DNA of 64,000 nucleotides, taken from Nostoc spongiaeforme FACHB-130 (GTDB lineage Bacteria > Cyanobacteriota > Cyanobacteriia > Cyanobacteriales > Nostocaceae). Within the stretch, counting starts at the first letter, position 1. Each line of letters begins with the position of its first letter. The stretch covers positions 62,001 through 126,000 of the forward strand of contig NZ_JACJTB010000008.1 in NCBI RefSeq assembly GCF_014698475.1, in the 5' to 3' direction. Shown in pieces: positions 52,335-61,433 of this stretch. The notes under the pieces are model-generated. The model ran no database searches, had not been told where the DNA came from, and saw only the letters and a program-made list of their open reading frames with translations. Position numbers and translations under genes: made by a program.

Positions 52335-53684
52335 TTATAATGCTCCAGCTGCGGTTTTATCGAGAACACCACCACCCAAATGAGCCGTGATATTCATTGC
52401 TTGTAATACCGGAAAACCATCGAGTCCGTTGGGATAGTCAATCACGCTCACCGCGCCATTACCTTGACGGAAATTCCAAAAGTTTTCGGCAGTTAAACCG
52501 AGAATATGACACAGCAAGGTTTTATTAGTTGCATCGTGAGCCACTACTAATCCTGTTGTGAGTTGATTATCTAATGCTGTTTGCACAATAGATTGCCACG
52601 CAGCAACGCTACGTTCCCACACTTGTTGTAAATTTTCACCTTCTGGCATTTGTACCTCAGCCGGTACAGTCCGCCAACGGTGCAATTCTCCCGGAAATTC
52701 TTGTTCAATTTCCTTCTCTAATTTCCCTTCCCAAAGGCCATGACTAATTTCTCTTAAACCATCTTGCAGGTCTAACTGAATGCTGGGATGTTGATGCAAT
52801 ATAATCTCGGCTGTTTCTTTCGGACGTTGCATAGAACTACTTACAGCAAAGTCAATGGCTACATCCTTGAGAAATTCGCCTGCTTTTTGGGCTTGATTTC
52901 TGCCGTTGTCATTCAAAGGAACATCAATTTGTCCTTGAAATCTGGTTTGACGGTTCCACTCAGTTTCACCGTGACGCACTAATAACAAGCGCACTCCTCG
53001 ATGACCGGGACGCAATGAAGGTAACGCCTCCCCCATGTGCTGTGTTTGGTTCATCGATTCTAGTTGGACTGGTTCACCCAAACCGCCAGCGAAATTCAAT
53101 ACAGTCACACCACAGTTAGATTGCTGGATGGAATGATAACGGCTGGGAGGAATACCCAGTGCTGTGCTAATTAAGGCGCGGTTAATCCCGTTATGCCCAA
53201 CTATTAAAATAGTTTTACCTTGATGCTGTGGCAAAATATCTTGCCAAAACTGCTGTGCTTGTTCGTACAAAGCCACAACCGGAAAATGCTCTCTTGTTCC
53301 CTCAGCATCTTGAATTTGCATCACCAATTGGTCAGGCTTTTCATGCCAAATGCGATAGTCTTCAGCAAACTTCTGCTCAACATCCGCAGTTAGCATCGTC
53401 TCCCACAAAGGCAAATCAATTTCCAATAACTTATCAGAAGTTTGGACAGCAGCATACTCTTGAGTATTGGCTAACTCGCTTTGAATAATCTCGGCGGTGA
53501 GTTTAGCTCGTTGCAGAGGACTGCAATAAATTGCCTGAAATGAAATATTGCTGAGGGCTTTGCCTACTTTACTGGCATCATTACGACCTTTTTCTGTTAG
53601 TGTTGACGCATCCGTGCGCCCTTGAATACGCCGCTCGGCGTTGTAGCTACTCTGCCCATGACGCACAATGATGACACGAGTCAT
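52335..53684 (-). CDS. Tandem histidine-phosphatase protein (phosphoglycerate mutase-like)
   Basis: 449 residues in two branch-1 histidine phosphatase domains. First: VIIVRHGQSSYNAERRIQG (residues 4-22), SPLQRAKLTAE and IVGHNGINRALI. Second: LLVRHGETEWNRQTRFQG (from about residue 231), SSMQRPKETAE and VVAHDATNKTLL. Each has the phosphorylated His and the second His, so both sites look active. Cyanobacterial members are annotated as phosphoglycerate mutase GpmB. In plants the related enzyme is carboxyarabinitol-1-phosphate phosphatase, so Rubisco inhibitor clearing is possible. The pyrC-like gene lies downstream on the same strand. Confidence 0.88.
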   Translation of the reverse strand: MTRVIIVRHGQSSYNAERRIQGRTDASTLTEKGRNDASKVGKALSNISFQAIYCSPLQRAKLTAEIIQSELANTQEYAAVQTSDKLLEIDLPLWETMLTADVEQKFAEDYRIWHEKPDQLVMQIQDAEGTREHFPVVALYEQAQQFWQDILPQHQGKTILIVGHNGINRALISTALGIPPSRYHSIQQSNCGVTVLNFAGGLGEPVQLESMNQTQHMGEALPSLRPGHRGVRLLLVRHGETEWNRQTRFQGQIDVPLNDNGRNQAQKAGEFLKDVAIDFAVSSSMQRPKETAEIILHQHPSIQLDLQDGLREISHGLWEGKLEKEIEQEFPGELHRWRTVPAEVQMPEGENLQQVWERSVAAWQSIVQTALDNQLTTGLVVAHDATNKTLLCHILGLTAENFWNFRQGNGAVSVIDYPNGLDGFPVLQAMNITAHLGGGVLDKTAAGAL

Positions 53685-53881
53685 CGGCTTTGCCCTCCTC
53701 TATCTAAAGGATTAATTTTACTCTAAAGTGTTTGCAGAATAATTTATTTAGATAGATTGGATACTGATTCAGAATTACGCACAAAAGTTCTATCTGTAGG
53801 TGGGGGTATCCAATTATCAAGCCAAAATATGCTTGAAGTTGGGGGAGGTTCCTGAGAAATGCCAACTGATGGAAATTCAAT

Positions 53882-54451
53882 ATGCAAACAGAAACAGACG
53901 CGAGAACTATAACAGCATCGCTTCACACAATTGGTAACACTATTCGTTTGACAGGCTGGATTACTTTTTGGGTACAACTAGGACTGGCTGTGGTGTCTGG
54001 CATAGCTGTATTGTTTGCTTCAACTGGGCGTGGCTTTGCTGACCAACCAAATGCAGGTTTGGGAGTCGGGATATTTTGGGCGATCTGTGGGATTGTAGCT
54101 TTATTGTTTAGTGTGTATTGGGATTTTCGTTATACACGTCTGGGTCAAAGGTTAGAAAATCCGAATCATGCTTTACACCCTAGCAAAGCAGACACGATCG
54201 CCACTATCAGATTAGGCATAATTGTTAGTTTAGTCGGAATACTATTAACCCTCTTAGGTGCTGGCTCAACTTTAGGCGTTTTAGTTGCCAAATCTATCTC
54301 CCAACCACCAGGGGTAGCAATTACAGACCCCAATAAAATTATTCGGGCGTTGGATGTGTTTGTCGCCGTAGCTAATATTAACGGCATTACTGCTCACTTT
54401 GTTGGTGCGATCGCTTCTTTGTGGTTGTTGGAACGGGTGCATAAGCACTAG
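53882..54451 (+). CDS. DUF3611 membrane protein
   Basis: 189 residues with four predicted TM helices (about 25-45 WITFWVQLGLAVVSGIAVLF, 60-80 GVGIFWAICGIVALLFSVYW, 108-130 IRLGIIVSLVGILLTLLGAG, 160-180 VFVAVANINGITAHFVGAIA). This is the DUF3611 family, whose plastid relatives include the Tic21/PIC1 envelope protein linked to iron or protein transport; I make that link from memory. The start MQTETDARTITAS fits. Monocistronic. Confidence 0.82.
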   Translation: MQTETDARTITASLHTIGNTIRLTGWITFWVQLGLAVVSGIAVLFASTGRGFADQPNAGLGVGIFWAICGIVALLFSVYWDFRYTRLGQRLENPNHALHPSKADTIATIRLGIIVSLVGILLTLLGAGSTLGVLVAKSISQPPGVAITDPNKIIRALDVFVAVANINGITAHFVGAIASLWLLERVHKH

Positions 54452-54458
54452 AAAGGAA

Positions 54459-54506
54459 TCAAGTCAAAAGTTAAAAGTTAAAAGTTAAAAGTTAAAAGTC
54501 AAAAAT
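54459..54506. repeat. Heptameric short tandem repeat (AAAAGTT)
   Basis: Five to six AAAAGTT / AAAAGTC units after the DUF3611 gene. Similar units at 21238-21262. Confidence 0.75.
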
Positions 54507-54562
54507 TCTCTAAGTTTGTAGGGTGAAGGTGTTCAAAACCTTTACACCCTTCGCCACACCTT

Positions 54563-56128
54563 TTATTGCCGATTAATCCGAATCAATTCTGTCAAAATGC
54601 TATCCAAGCTACCGTTAACTTGAATTTTTTCAATTTTCTCGGCAATTCGCTCTAGTACTTCTAATTCTTTCAACCGCAAAGCCACAGGGTTATCTTCCAT
54701 AACTCTGGCGGTATTTAACATACTACGAGTTGCAGCAGTTTCTTCACGCCGACGCACTACGTTAGCTTGGGCGGCTTTTTCCGCTTCTACTACTTTGCTC
54801 AAGATGGTTTTAATTTCTCCAGGCAGGATAATATCTTTTACCCCGACTGAATCAACTTCAATTCCATAGTCGGCAGTTTTTTGACGGATGTATTCAAAAA
54901 TACTTCTATCAATTGCGCCTTTATCTTCTAGTAACGCATCTAAGGTTCTTTCACCAACTGCGCCACGCAAAGCAAACTGAGCTTCTTTATATAAGTAGCT
55001 GACAATATCTGATAAACCATTTTTGGCTCTCAGGGGGTCGATAATGCGGAAACCAGCAGTTAAATTCAAACGCAATGGTACTTTGTCTTTAGACAAAATA
55101 TCTTGGCCAGAAACTTCTAGAGTTTGCTGACGCAGGTCAAAGACTTCGGTTTGCAAAGAGCGCCCGAATAGCCACCAGACGTGCTTTCCTGGTTGCAGTT
55201 GAGTTTGAAACTCTTGATTGATATACAGTAACCCAAGGTGTTGTGTGGGTACTTCGCAGATATGTAAAAAACTGCGACTCAAAGCCAGAGTTTCTGGTAA
55301 ACCCGAAACTAACTCAGCAATTAAACGCGGTGGTAATGTCGCCTCGGTGTTGATGTCAACTACTTCTATTTCTACACCTTGCCAAAATAGTTTGCGGCTA
55401 CATGGTTTGAGGATAGCAATTACTTTACCTTGATAACGTGCGATCGCTACTTGTTGGTTTTGTAATTGCACCACCTCACAATAAGCCGCCACAAACTCAG
55501 GATGTCGCTCAATCAGCACATCCTCTAAAGGAAAATCGGGATTTGGCACAATGCGGCTGAGAGTCCGCACCGTCACATCTCTATCAACAGCCCAGAAAGC
55601 ATACTCTCCAGGTTCTAGCGGCTGTATAAAGTTATTCTGCACATACAGCAAACCAATCTCATACTCAGAAATCAGAAATTTCTTGATTCCGTTCAAAGCA
55701 ATTCCGCGTAATTGTTGAACAAACTCCGCAGCTAGAACTAAACTTTGATTCAAGTTAAACAGATGAGTTTCTACCTCAATAAAACCACGCCAAAAAGCCC
55801 GGAGTTGATTAGGCGGAATACTCACCCAAGTTTGTCCCCAGTGGACTAAAGCCGCTTGACCGAAACCAGTTCTCACAACTATAAGATGTTCCTGTAACTC
55901 AGAACTGTGATTTCGCAGCAATAGTTCTAGATTATCAATCTTCGCCTCTGGTTGATTAAGGTCATAGGTTTTAACTTGCCAATGCTTACCAAAATAAGTG
56001 TAAGTACCGGGCTGCAAAATTTTCTTATAATCACTGCGGTGATATAAAATACCAATTTCGTTGGGTTTAATATAAAAAGTTTTCCACATAGTAATTTGCA
56101 TAGATAAACGCAGATTGAATAAAAACAT
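54563..56128 (-). CDS. SPFH/band-7 (slipin-like) protein with repeated N-terminal modules
   Basis: 521 residues. The C-terminal part (about 330-500) is an SPFH domain: LEVSGQDILSKDKVPLRLNL, AQFALRGAVGERTLDALLED, YGIEVDSVGVKDIILPGEI and KAAQANVVRRREETAATRSM. N-terminal to it, a module is repeated three times: NEIGILYHRSDYKKILQPG, EYEIGLLYVQNNFIQPLEPG and QHLGLLYINQEFQTQLQPG. Slipins normally have one membrane anchor; here the N-terminus is MFLFNLRLSMQITMW without a TM helix. It may begin at the Met 13 codons in (56089). It could form a membrane or soluble scaffold. Confidence 0.82.
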   Translation of the reverse strand: MFLFNLRLSMQITMWKTFYIKPNEIGILYHRSDYKKILQPGTYTYFGKHWQVKTYDLNQPEAKIDNLELLLRNHSSELQEHLIVVRTGFGQAALVHWGQTWVSIPPNQLRAFWRGFIEVETHLFNLNQSLVLAAEFVQQLRGIALNGIKKFLISEYEIGLLYVQNNFIQPLEPGEYAFWAVDRDVTVRTLSRIVPNPDFPLEDVLIERHPEFVAAYCEVVQLQNQQVAIARYQGKVIAILKPCSRKLFWQGVEIEVVDINTEATLPPRLIAELVSGLPETLALSRSFLHICEVPTQHLGLLYINQEFQTQLQPGKHVWWLFGRSLQTEVFDLRQQTLEVSGQDILSKDKVPLRLNLTAGFRIIDPLRAKNGLSDIVSYLYKEAQFALRGAVGERTLDALLEDKGAIDRSIFEYIRQKTADYGIEVDSVGVKDIILPGEIKTILSKVVEAEKAAQANVVRRREETAATRSMLNTARVMEDNPVALRLKELEVLERIAEKIEKIQVNGSLDSILTELIRINRQ

Positions 56129-56298
56129 TTAGTAGTTCAACTTGTGTGCTGATGTATAAAATTGCTTAGAACACACCTTGATTGAGCTAATAAGTTTTTA
56201 ACATCTGTAATATATATATTACATTGTAATTTTAAACTCCGCAAATGTAATCATGACGTTAATGCAAAACTCAGCACTTTTTTAGGGAGATTGATCGG

Positions 56299-56566
56299 TG
56301 ATTGTTAAACCTACACAAAATGGTTGGGAAGTAATTTATCATCGCGCTCATGCTTTACTTGCAGCACAGTAGCGGCGGAAAAATTCACCACCAAGGTGAT
56401 ATGAAACATTAGCTGCAATTTCTCATCATGATGATTTAGTGTCTAACCTTGGCCATTTGAAGACGAAAAATTCACTGTCAATATCGAAGCTTGTGAATTA
56501 TCCCAAGTCAAATTTGCTACTCCCTCGGAACTGATTCAAGCTCTCCAACAAGCTCCCAAGTACTAG
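56299..56566 (+). pseudogene. DUF3891 remnant plus unrelated 3' fragment
   Basis: GTGATTGTTAAACC codes VIVKPTQNGWEVIYHRAHALLAAQ, then stop, then RRKNSPPR-stop-YETLAAISHHDDL: the N-terminal part of a DUF3891 protein with two stops. After a jump another frame gives PWPFEDEKFTVNIEACELSQ, then VKFATPSELIQALQQAPKY and a stop; I do not recognise that piece. It appears to be decayed genes joined by a deletion. Confidence 0.6.
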
Positions 56567-56610
56567 AGTGGACTTTTGTAGCTAGTTAAAATCATCAAAA
56601 AATACAAATG

Positions 56611-56681
56611 AAAAAGCGTCCGGGAGTGTTGCCGTGTTTCCACCCCAGACGCTCTTTCTTTTCAACTTGCTCCTCACACAC
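56611..56681 (-). ncRNA. Small RNA copy 1 (Yfr2-like family)
   Basis: On the minus strand the predicted start is near 56681 (-10 TATTTT at 56688-56693; -35 weak). The RNA begins GTGTGTGAGGAGCAAGTTG, then the stem GCGTCTGGG with loop GTGGAAACACGGCAACACT closed by CCCGGACGC, then TTTTT. Length about 71 nt. The stem has a G-U pair only on the minus strand, supporting this direction. Three copies in the window. Confidence 0.65.
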
Positions 56682-56775
56682 AAATATAAAATAGCATTTG
56701 TTTTTTGAATTAGTAAATCTGTTGTGTGACAGTTTTACGCATTGCACAAAGTATGCTAATATATACAACCCAAAT

Positions 56776-56846
56776 AAAAAGCGCCTGATGGTGTTACCGT
56801 GTTTCCACCCCAGGCGCTTTTTATTTTCAACTTGCTCCTCACACAC
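56776..56846 (-). ncRNA. Small RNA copy 2 (Yfr2-like family)
   Basis: Promoter TTGTCA (56876-56881), 17 bp, TAACTT (56853-56858), start near 56846. The RNA starts GTGTGTGAGGAGCAAGTTG and has the stem GCGCCTG/CAGGCGC, where T-A of copy 3 is replaced by a C-G pair (covariation), then TTTTTAT. Length about 71 nt. Confidence 0.7.
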
Positions 56847-57199
56847 AACTAGAAGTTATCACTTGTTTTTGGAAATGACAAGTATATTATGTAACACTTT
56901 ATTAAGTCTTTAAATCACCGACCTTCGGTCGAGGGAACAGGTGAAGAAGCACCTTGTGCAGGGAGCAGGGAGCAGGGGAGAAAAACCACATCACTTGCGG
57001 GTGGGGCTTCAACCAAGGGAGACTCATGAGCAAGGGAGCTTTCACCCACAAGGGGTGAGGTTTTTACCTTTCCCCCTGCCTCTTATAAATCAATCACAAA
57101 AGCTGTTTTTTATTTGTTTCCTCAACCTCAAGCGGGTTTGAAGCTCCGATCAGCCGATTGTGTTGGGCGAGGCTTAAATCCCTGTCCAAAGCCTTTACT

Positions 57200-57311
57200 G
57201 TTCTCGGTGGGTGAACGAAATTTTGTGTGGGATTTCTAGCTAAGTATCCAAAAAATTACCCTCCATACTCCCCACACTCCCCACACCTTTTTTCTCTCAC
57301 CCGTTCTCGGT
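57200..57311. mobile_element. Miniature element copy 2 (94 bp) with 9-bp target duplication
   Basis: TSDs GTTCTCGGT at 57200-57208 and 57303-57311. Element 57209-57302 with ends GGGTGA/TCACCC within a 23-bp imperfect terminal repeat. It is the uninterrupted form of the 25139-25343 element and therefore shows the empty site of the nested 100-bp insert. No ORF, so it would need a transposase in trans. Confidence 0.85.
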
Positions 57312-57442
57312 TAGCCGTGATTTATGCAATTGATACACATACAACCTAAATATTTAGATAAGATATAACTCAGGATGGTTGCCGAAGCAGAATAAAAATT
57401 TTAAGTCTTAGACACAGGTGACTGCCAAGGATTAATCGCAGT

Positions 57443-60400
57443 ATGTCAAAAATCCAGTGCTTCTTTTTGCAGCGTTACTTTGTTTCTGTGTTCTCGGTGT
57501 TAATGGCGCTGCTACTAGGCTTAACGCTGGATAACTTGTTAAAGCTGGAAGTCTCGCCAATTTTTTTTGTCGCTGTAGTCTTTAGTAGTTGGTATGGGGG
57601 ATTAGTTTCTGGCTTATGGGCTACTGTGTTGGCGGTTGTAGTCAATAACTACTTTTTCATTTCGCCCATCTATTCTCTACTACCCAAAACTAGGGCTGAT
57701 GTATTACAGCTAATTGTGTTTGGGTTTACAGCACTATTTATTAGTTCTTTAAATTCAGAGTTATATATTGCCAAGCAGAAATCTGAGTCTAAATTGGCAA
57801 AATTGAAGGTGAACTATCGCCGTCTCTTGGAAACAGCTTATGAAGGTATATGGATATTTGACCAAGATGGACAGACAGAATCTGTCAATTCCCGACTAGC
57901 TGCAATGCTTGGTTATAGTGTAGAGCAGATGAGCGATCGCTCAATTTTCGATTTTTTAGAACATGATGCTCAAAGCGAAATTCGGCAATGGCTAGAACAA
58001 AATCAGCAACAGCACCAGGAAACAAAACGACAATTTGAATTTTGCTTACGCCGCCAAGACGCATCGGAACTTTGGGTAATAGCTTCTCTTAGCTCAATTT
58101 TAGATGAGCAAGACAAATTCTCTGGTATGGTTGCAATGCTAACTGATATTACCGAGCGCAAGCATTCCGAAGCGATTTTAGCGCAAGAACAAGCCAAGCG
58201 CGATCGCGAAGGACAACTCCTACGTGCCATGCTCGATATTTTGCCTGTAGGAGTGGTAATTTCTGATGCTCAAGGCAAGTTTATCGAAGTTAATCCAGCT
58301 ATCAAAATGATTTGGGGAGAAAATGCCCCTTTTTTGGACAACCCCAGTCAATATCATGAATATAAAGGATGGTGGGCAGATACAGGTATACCAATTGCCG
58401 CCCACGAATGGACACTAGCTAGAGTTTTAGCTAACGGTGAGACAGTCATTGGTGAAGAGATTGATATTGAAAGTTTTGATGGACAACGCAAAACCATCCT
58501 TAATTCTGTTATACCTATCCGCGATGAAACTGGAGCAATTATTCATGCTGTCGCCGTGAATGTAGATATTACCGAACGCAAGCATTCCGAAGCCAAATTG
58601 CGCCAAAGTGAAGCACTTGCCAAAGCCAGGGCTGAAGAACTTGAAACCATCATGGAAACTGTACCGGCCGCAGTTTGGATTGCTCAAGATCCCCAATGTC
58701 ATCAAATGACGGTCAACCGTAGTGCTTATAAATTAATGCGCCTACAACCAGGCTCAATTATGACAGCAACTCCGGCGAGTGGAGAATATCCTTTTCCCTT
58801 TAAAATTCAAAAAAATGGTCAAGATGTCCCCCTCCATGAATTACCAATGCAGCAAGCTGGTTTAACTGGTCAGGAGACGGAAGGAGAATTTGAATTTGTT
58901 TTTAGTGAAGATGATGTGCAATTTATTTACGGCAAAGCTGCGCCTTTGCGCGATCATACTGGTACAATCAGGGGGGTCATTGGAGCTTTTATAGATATAA
59001 CCGGGCGCAAACAAACTGAAGAAGCATTACGGCAAAAGCAAGAATGGTTAGATTTAGCCCAATCTGTTGGTAGAATTGGCAGCTTTGAGTGGCATATTCC
59101 CAGTAACGTTAATATTTGGTCAAAAGAATTAGAAGCCATTTACGGTTTACAACCCGGTGAGTTTGGTGGAACTTACGAAGACTGGAAAAAATGGGTTCAT
59201 CCGGATGATTTAGACCAAGCACACGCATATATACTCAATGCCTTAAAAACAGGCGAATTCTTCACAGACTTTCGCGTGATTTGGCAGGATGGCAGCATCC
59301 ATTGGCTTCATGCCAGAGCTAAAGTTTACTACGATCGCGAAGGTAAAGCTTTACGGATGGTGGGAGTTAATGTTGATATTAGCGATCGCAAGCAAACAGA
59401 AGAAGCTCTCCAGCAAAGTGAGTCACGATTGCGGCAGCTATTACAATCAAGTATCATCGGCATTATTGAAGCCGAACCAGACAAAATTACCTTTGCTAAC
59501 GATGCCTTTTTACAAATGCTTGGTTATACCCAAGAAGATGTCTTAGCTGGGAAACTGCGTTGGCAAAATATGACACCGCCAGTATATAGAGAACTTGATC
59601 AAGCCAAGGTAGAAGAAGTATTTGTTTCTGGTGTTTGTACTCCATTTGAGAAAGAATATATCCGTAAGGATGGCTCCCGTGTGCCGATTTTATTAGGTGC
59701 GACTTTATTGACGCGCAACCCCTTTCGATGGGTTTGTTTTGTGCTTGACCTCAGTAAACGTAAACAAACCGAAGCAGCCTTGCAACAAAGCGAATTGATG
59801 TTTCGCACATTGGCTGACACAATGGCGCAAATGTTTTGGATTACCCGACCAGATGGCTACCATGAGTATTTTAATCAACGTTGGTATGACTACACAGGCA
59901 CAACGTTAGAACAAACTCAAGGTGAAGGCTGGTTAAATATTTTACATCCTGATGATGTGCAATTTACTATCGATTGCTGGCTAGATTGCTTGCAGACAGG
60001 GAAAAAGTATGAGATTGAATATCGTATGCGTCGCGCTGCGGATGGCGAATATCGCTGGCATTTAGGATTAGCATTTCCCTTAAGAAATCAAGACGGGCAG
60101 ATTATCAAATGGTTTGGTTCATGTACTGATATTCATGAACAAAAAATGATGGTGGAAGAACGAGCGCAAGCATTAGAACGAGAACGTGCAGCCCGGATAG
60201 AACTTGAAAAAGCCAACCGGATGAAAGATGACTTTTTAGCAATAGTTTCTCACGAATTGCGATCGCCACTGAATCCGATTCTTGGTTGGGCAAAACTGCT
60301 CAAAAGTCGCAGATTAGATGCAGCCAAGACAACCCAAGCCTTAGATACTATCGAGCGTAATGCTAAATTACAAGCAAGATTAATTGATGATTTACTTGAT

Positions 60401-61324
60401 GTTTCACGGATTTTGCGCGGTAAGCTGAGTTTGAATCTCTGTACAGTTGACTTAGTAAGCTGCTTAGAAGCTGCAACAGATACTGTGCGTTTAGCCGCCG
60501 AAAGCAAATCAATTCAGCTACAAACAGATTTTGCCGTCAATGCGGTAAAAATAGCAGGTGATCCCAACCGCCTACAACAAATTATTTGGAACCTACTCAC
60601 CAATGCAGTGAAGTTTACACCAGAAGGCGGCAGAGTGGAAGTCCGACTAGAAATAGTTGGTAATTCTGCCCAAATTCAAGTTACAGATACAGGTAAAGGT
60701 ATTAGTGCAGAGTTTCTCCCATTTGTGTTTGACCGCTTCCGCCAAGCCGATGAGGTCACAACGCGGAAATTTGGTGGACTAGGATTAGGATTAGCCATTG
60801 TGCGCCATCTTGTCGAACTCCACGATGGTACTGTGCAAGTCACAAGTCCCGGAGAAAACTTAGGCGCAACTTTTATCGTGCAGTTACCATTAATTGTGGC
60901 TGCGGCTGAAACATTGCCCAACTATCCTTTAATTGAAAATGTCCCAAATCTTCAAGGTGTGCAGATAGTCATCGTAGATGATGATGTTGATACTTTGAAC
61001 TTACTAACTTTTATTTTGGAACAGTATGGTGCGACAATCCAAGCGGTAAACTCAGCCCCAGATGCAATACAAGCGATCGCTCAAACCCAACCAGATTTAC
61101 TGTTGAGTGATATTGGTATGCCCACAATCGACGGCTATATGCTGATTGAACAGGTAAGAAAGACTACTCCAGCCAGTATATTACCTGCGATCGCTTTAAC
61201 TGCTTTTGCTGGCGAAGCAAACGCCCAAAAAATTATCTCCGCAGGCTTTCAGCGACATCTCACCAAACCCATCGAACCAGCAGAATTAGCAGCAGTCATA
61301 GCCAGCTTGATTTATAGCAGGTGA
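57443..61324 (+). CDS. Multi-PAS hybrid sensor histidine kinase
   Basis: 1293 residues. An N-terminal membrane part of the DUF4118 type with three to four TM helices (FVSVFSVLMALLLGLTLDNL, IFFVAVVFSSWYGGLVSGLW) is followed by six PAS domains, most ending DI(T/S)xRKxxE (about residues 122-905). HisKA has H937 in VSHELRSPL. HATPase has NLLTNAVKF, DTGKGISAE and GLGLGLAI. A C-terminal receiver has D1223 in SDIGMP. The phosphate acceptor may be passed on to an Hpt or another regulator; none is next to it. It is probably a membrane-linked multi-signal sensor. The element copy 2 is upstream of its start. Confidence 0.92.
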   Translation: MSKIQCFFLQRYFVSVFSVLMALLLGLTLDNLLKLEVSPIFFVAVVFSSWYGGLVSGLWATVLAVVVNNYFFISPIYSLLPKTRADVLQLIVFGFTALFISSLNSELYIAKQKSESKLAKLKVNYRRLLETAYEGIWIFDQDGQTESVNSRLAAMLGYSVEQMSDRSIFDFLEHDAQSEIRQWLEQNQQQHQETKRQFEFCLRRQDASELWVIASLSSILDEQDKFSGMVAMLTDITERKHSEAILAQEQAKRDREGQLLRAMLDILPVGVVISDAQGKFIEVNPAIKMIWGENAPFLDNPSQYHEYKGWWADTGIPIAAHEWTLARVLANGETVIGEEIDIESFDGQRKTILNSVIPIRDETGAIIHAVAVNVDITERKHSEAKLRQSEALAKARAEELETIMETVPAAVWIAQDPQCHQMTVNRSAYKLMRLQPGSIMTATPASGEYPFPFKIQKNGQDVPLHELPMQQAGLTGQETEGEFEFVFSEDDVQFIYGKAAPLRDHTGTIRGVIGAFIDITGRKQTEEALRQKQEWLDLAQSVGRIGSFEWHIPSNVNIWSKELEAIYGLQPGEFGGTYEDWKKWVHPDDLDQAHAYILNALKTGEFFTDFRVIWQDGSIHWLHARAKVYYDREGKALRMVGVNVDISDRKQTEEALQQSESRLRQLLQSSIIGIIEAEPDKITFANDAFLQMLGYTQEDVLAGKLRWQNMTPPVYRELDQAKVEEVFVSGVCTPFEKEYIRKDGSRVPILLGATLLTRNPFRWVCFVLDLSKRKQTEAALQQSELMFRTLADTMAQMFWITRPDGYHEYFNQRWYDYTGTTLEQTQGEGWLNILHPDDVQFTIDCWLDCLQTGKKYEIEYRMRRAADGEYRWHLGLAFPLRNQDGQIIKWFGSCTDIHEQKMMVEERAQALERERAARIELEKANRMKDDFLAIVSHELRSPLNPILGWAKLLKSRRLDAAKTTQALDTIERNAKLQARLIDDLLDVSRILRGKLSLNLCTVDLVSCLEAATDTVRLAAESKSIQLQTDFAVNAVKIAGDPNRLQQIIWNLLTNAVKFTPEGGRVEVRLEIVGNSAQIQVTDTGKGISAEFLPFVFDRFRQADEVTTRKFGGLGLGLAIVRHLVELHDGTVQVTSPGENLGATFIVQLPLIVAAAETLPNYPLIENVPNLQGVQIVIVDDDVDTLNLLTFILEQYGATIQAVNSAPDAIQAIAQTQPDLLLSDIGMPTIDGYMLIEQVRKTTPASILPAIALTAFAGEANAQKIISAGFQRHLTKPIEPAELAAVIASLIYSR

Positions 61325-61433
61325 TAGGTTGTAGGTTACAGGTTACAGAAATGTAGCGACTGTTGGGTGGAGCGATAGCGCAACCCAACATTTGCCAGTT
61401 TTAATTTTAGCTTTGCTATACTCAGCACTTGAT

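Larger units (their letters stand above)
56129..57199. other. Intergenic with a pseudogene, two sRNA genes and repeats
   Basis: Contains the DUF3891 remnant (56299-56566), the tandem sRNA pair (56611-56846), a GCAGGGA heptamer repeat (56957-56978) and unassigned DNA to the miniature element copy 2 (57200). A 66-codon frame at 56941 lies in repeats and is not called. Confidence 0.6.

Noticed and set aside
56611-56846. Repeated GTGTTGCCGTGTTTCCACCCC blocks as a CRISPR array
   Set aside because: Only two copies about 165 bp apart, with promoter and terminator features of their own and no spacers of constant length. An sRNA family explains them better.
56595-56846. 83-codon minus-strand frame reading VCEEQVEKKERLGWKHGNT twice
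   Set aside because: It runs through both sRNA copies; stem covariation and wobble pairs follow RNA pairing, not codons.
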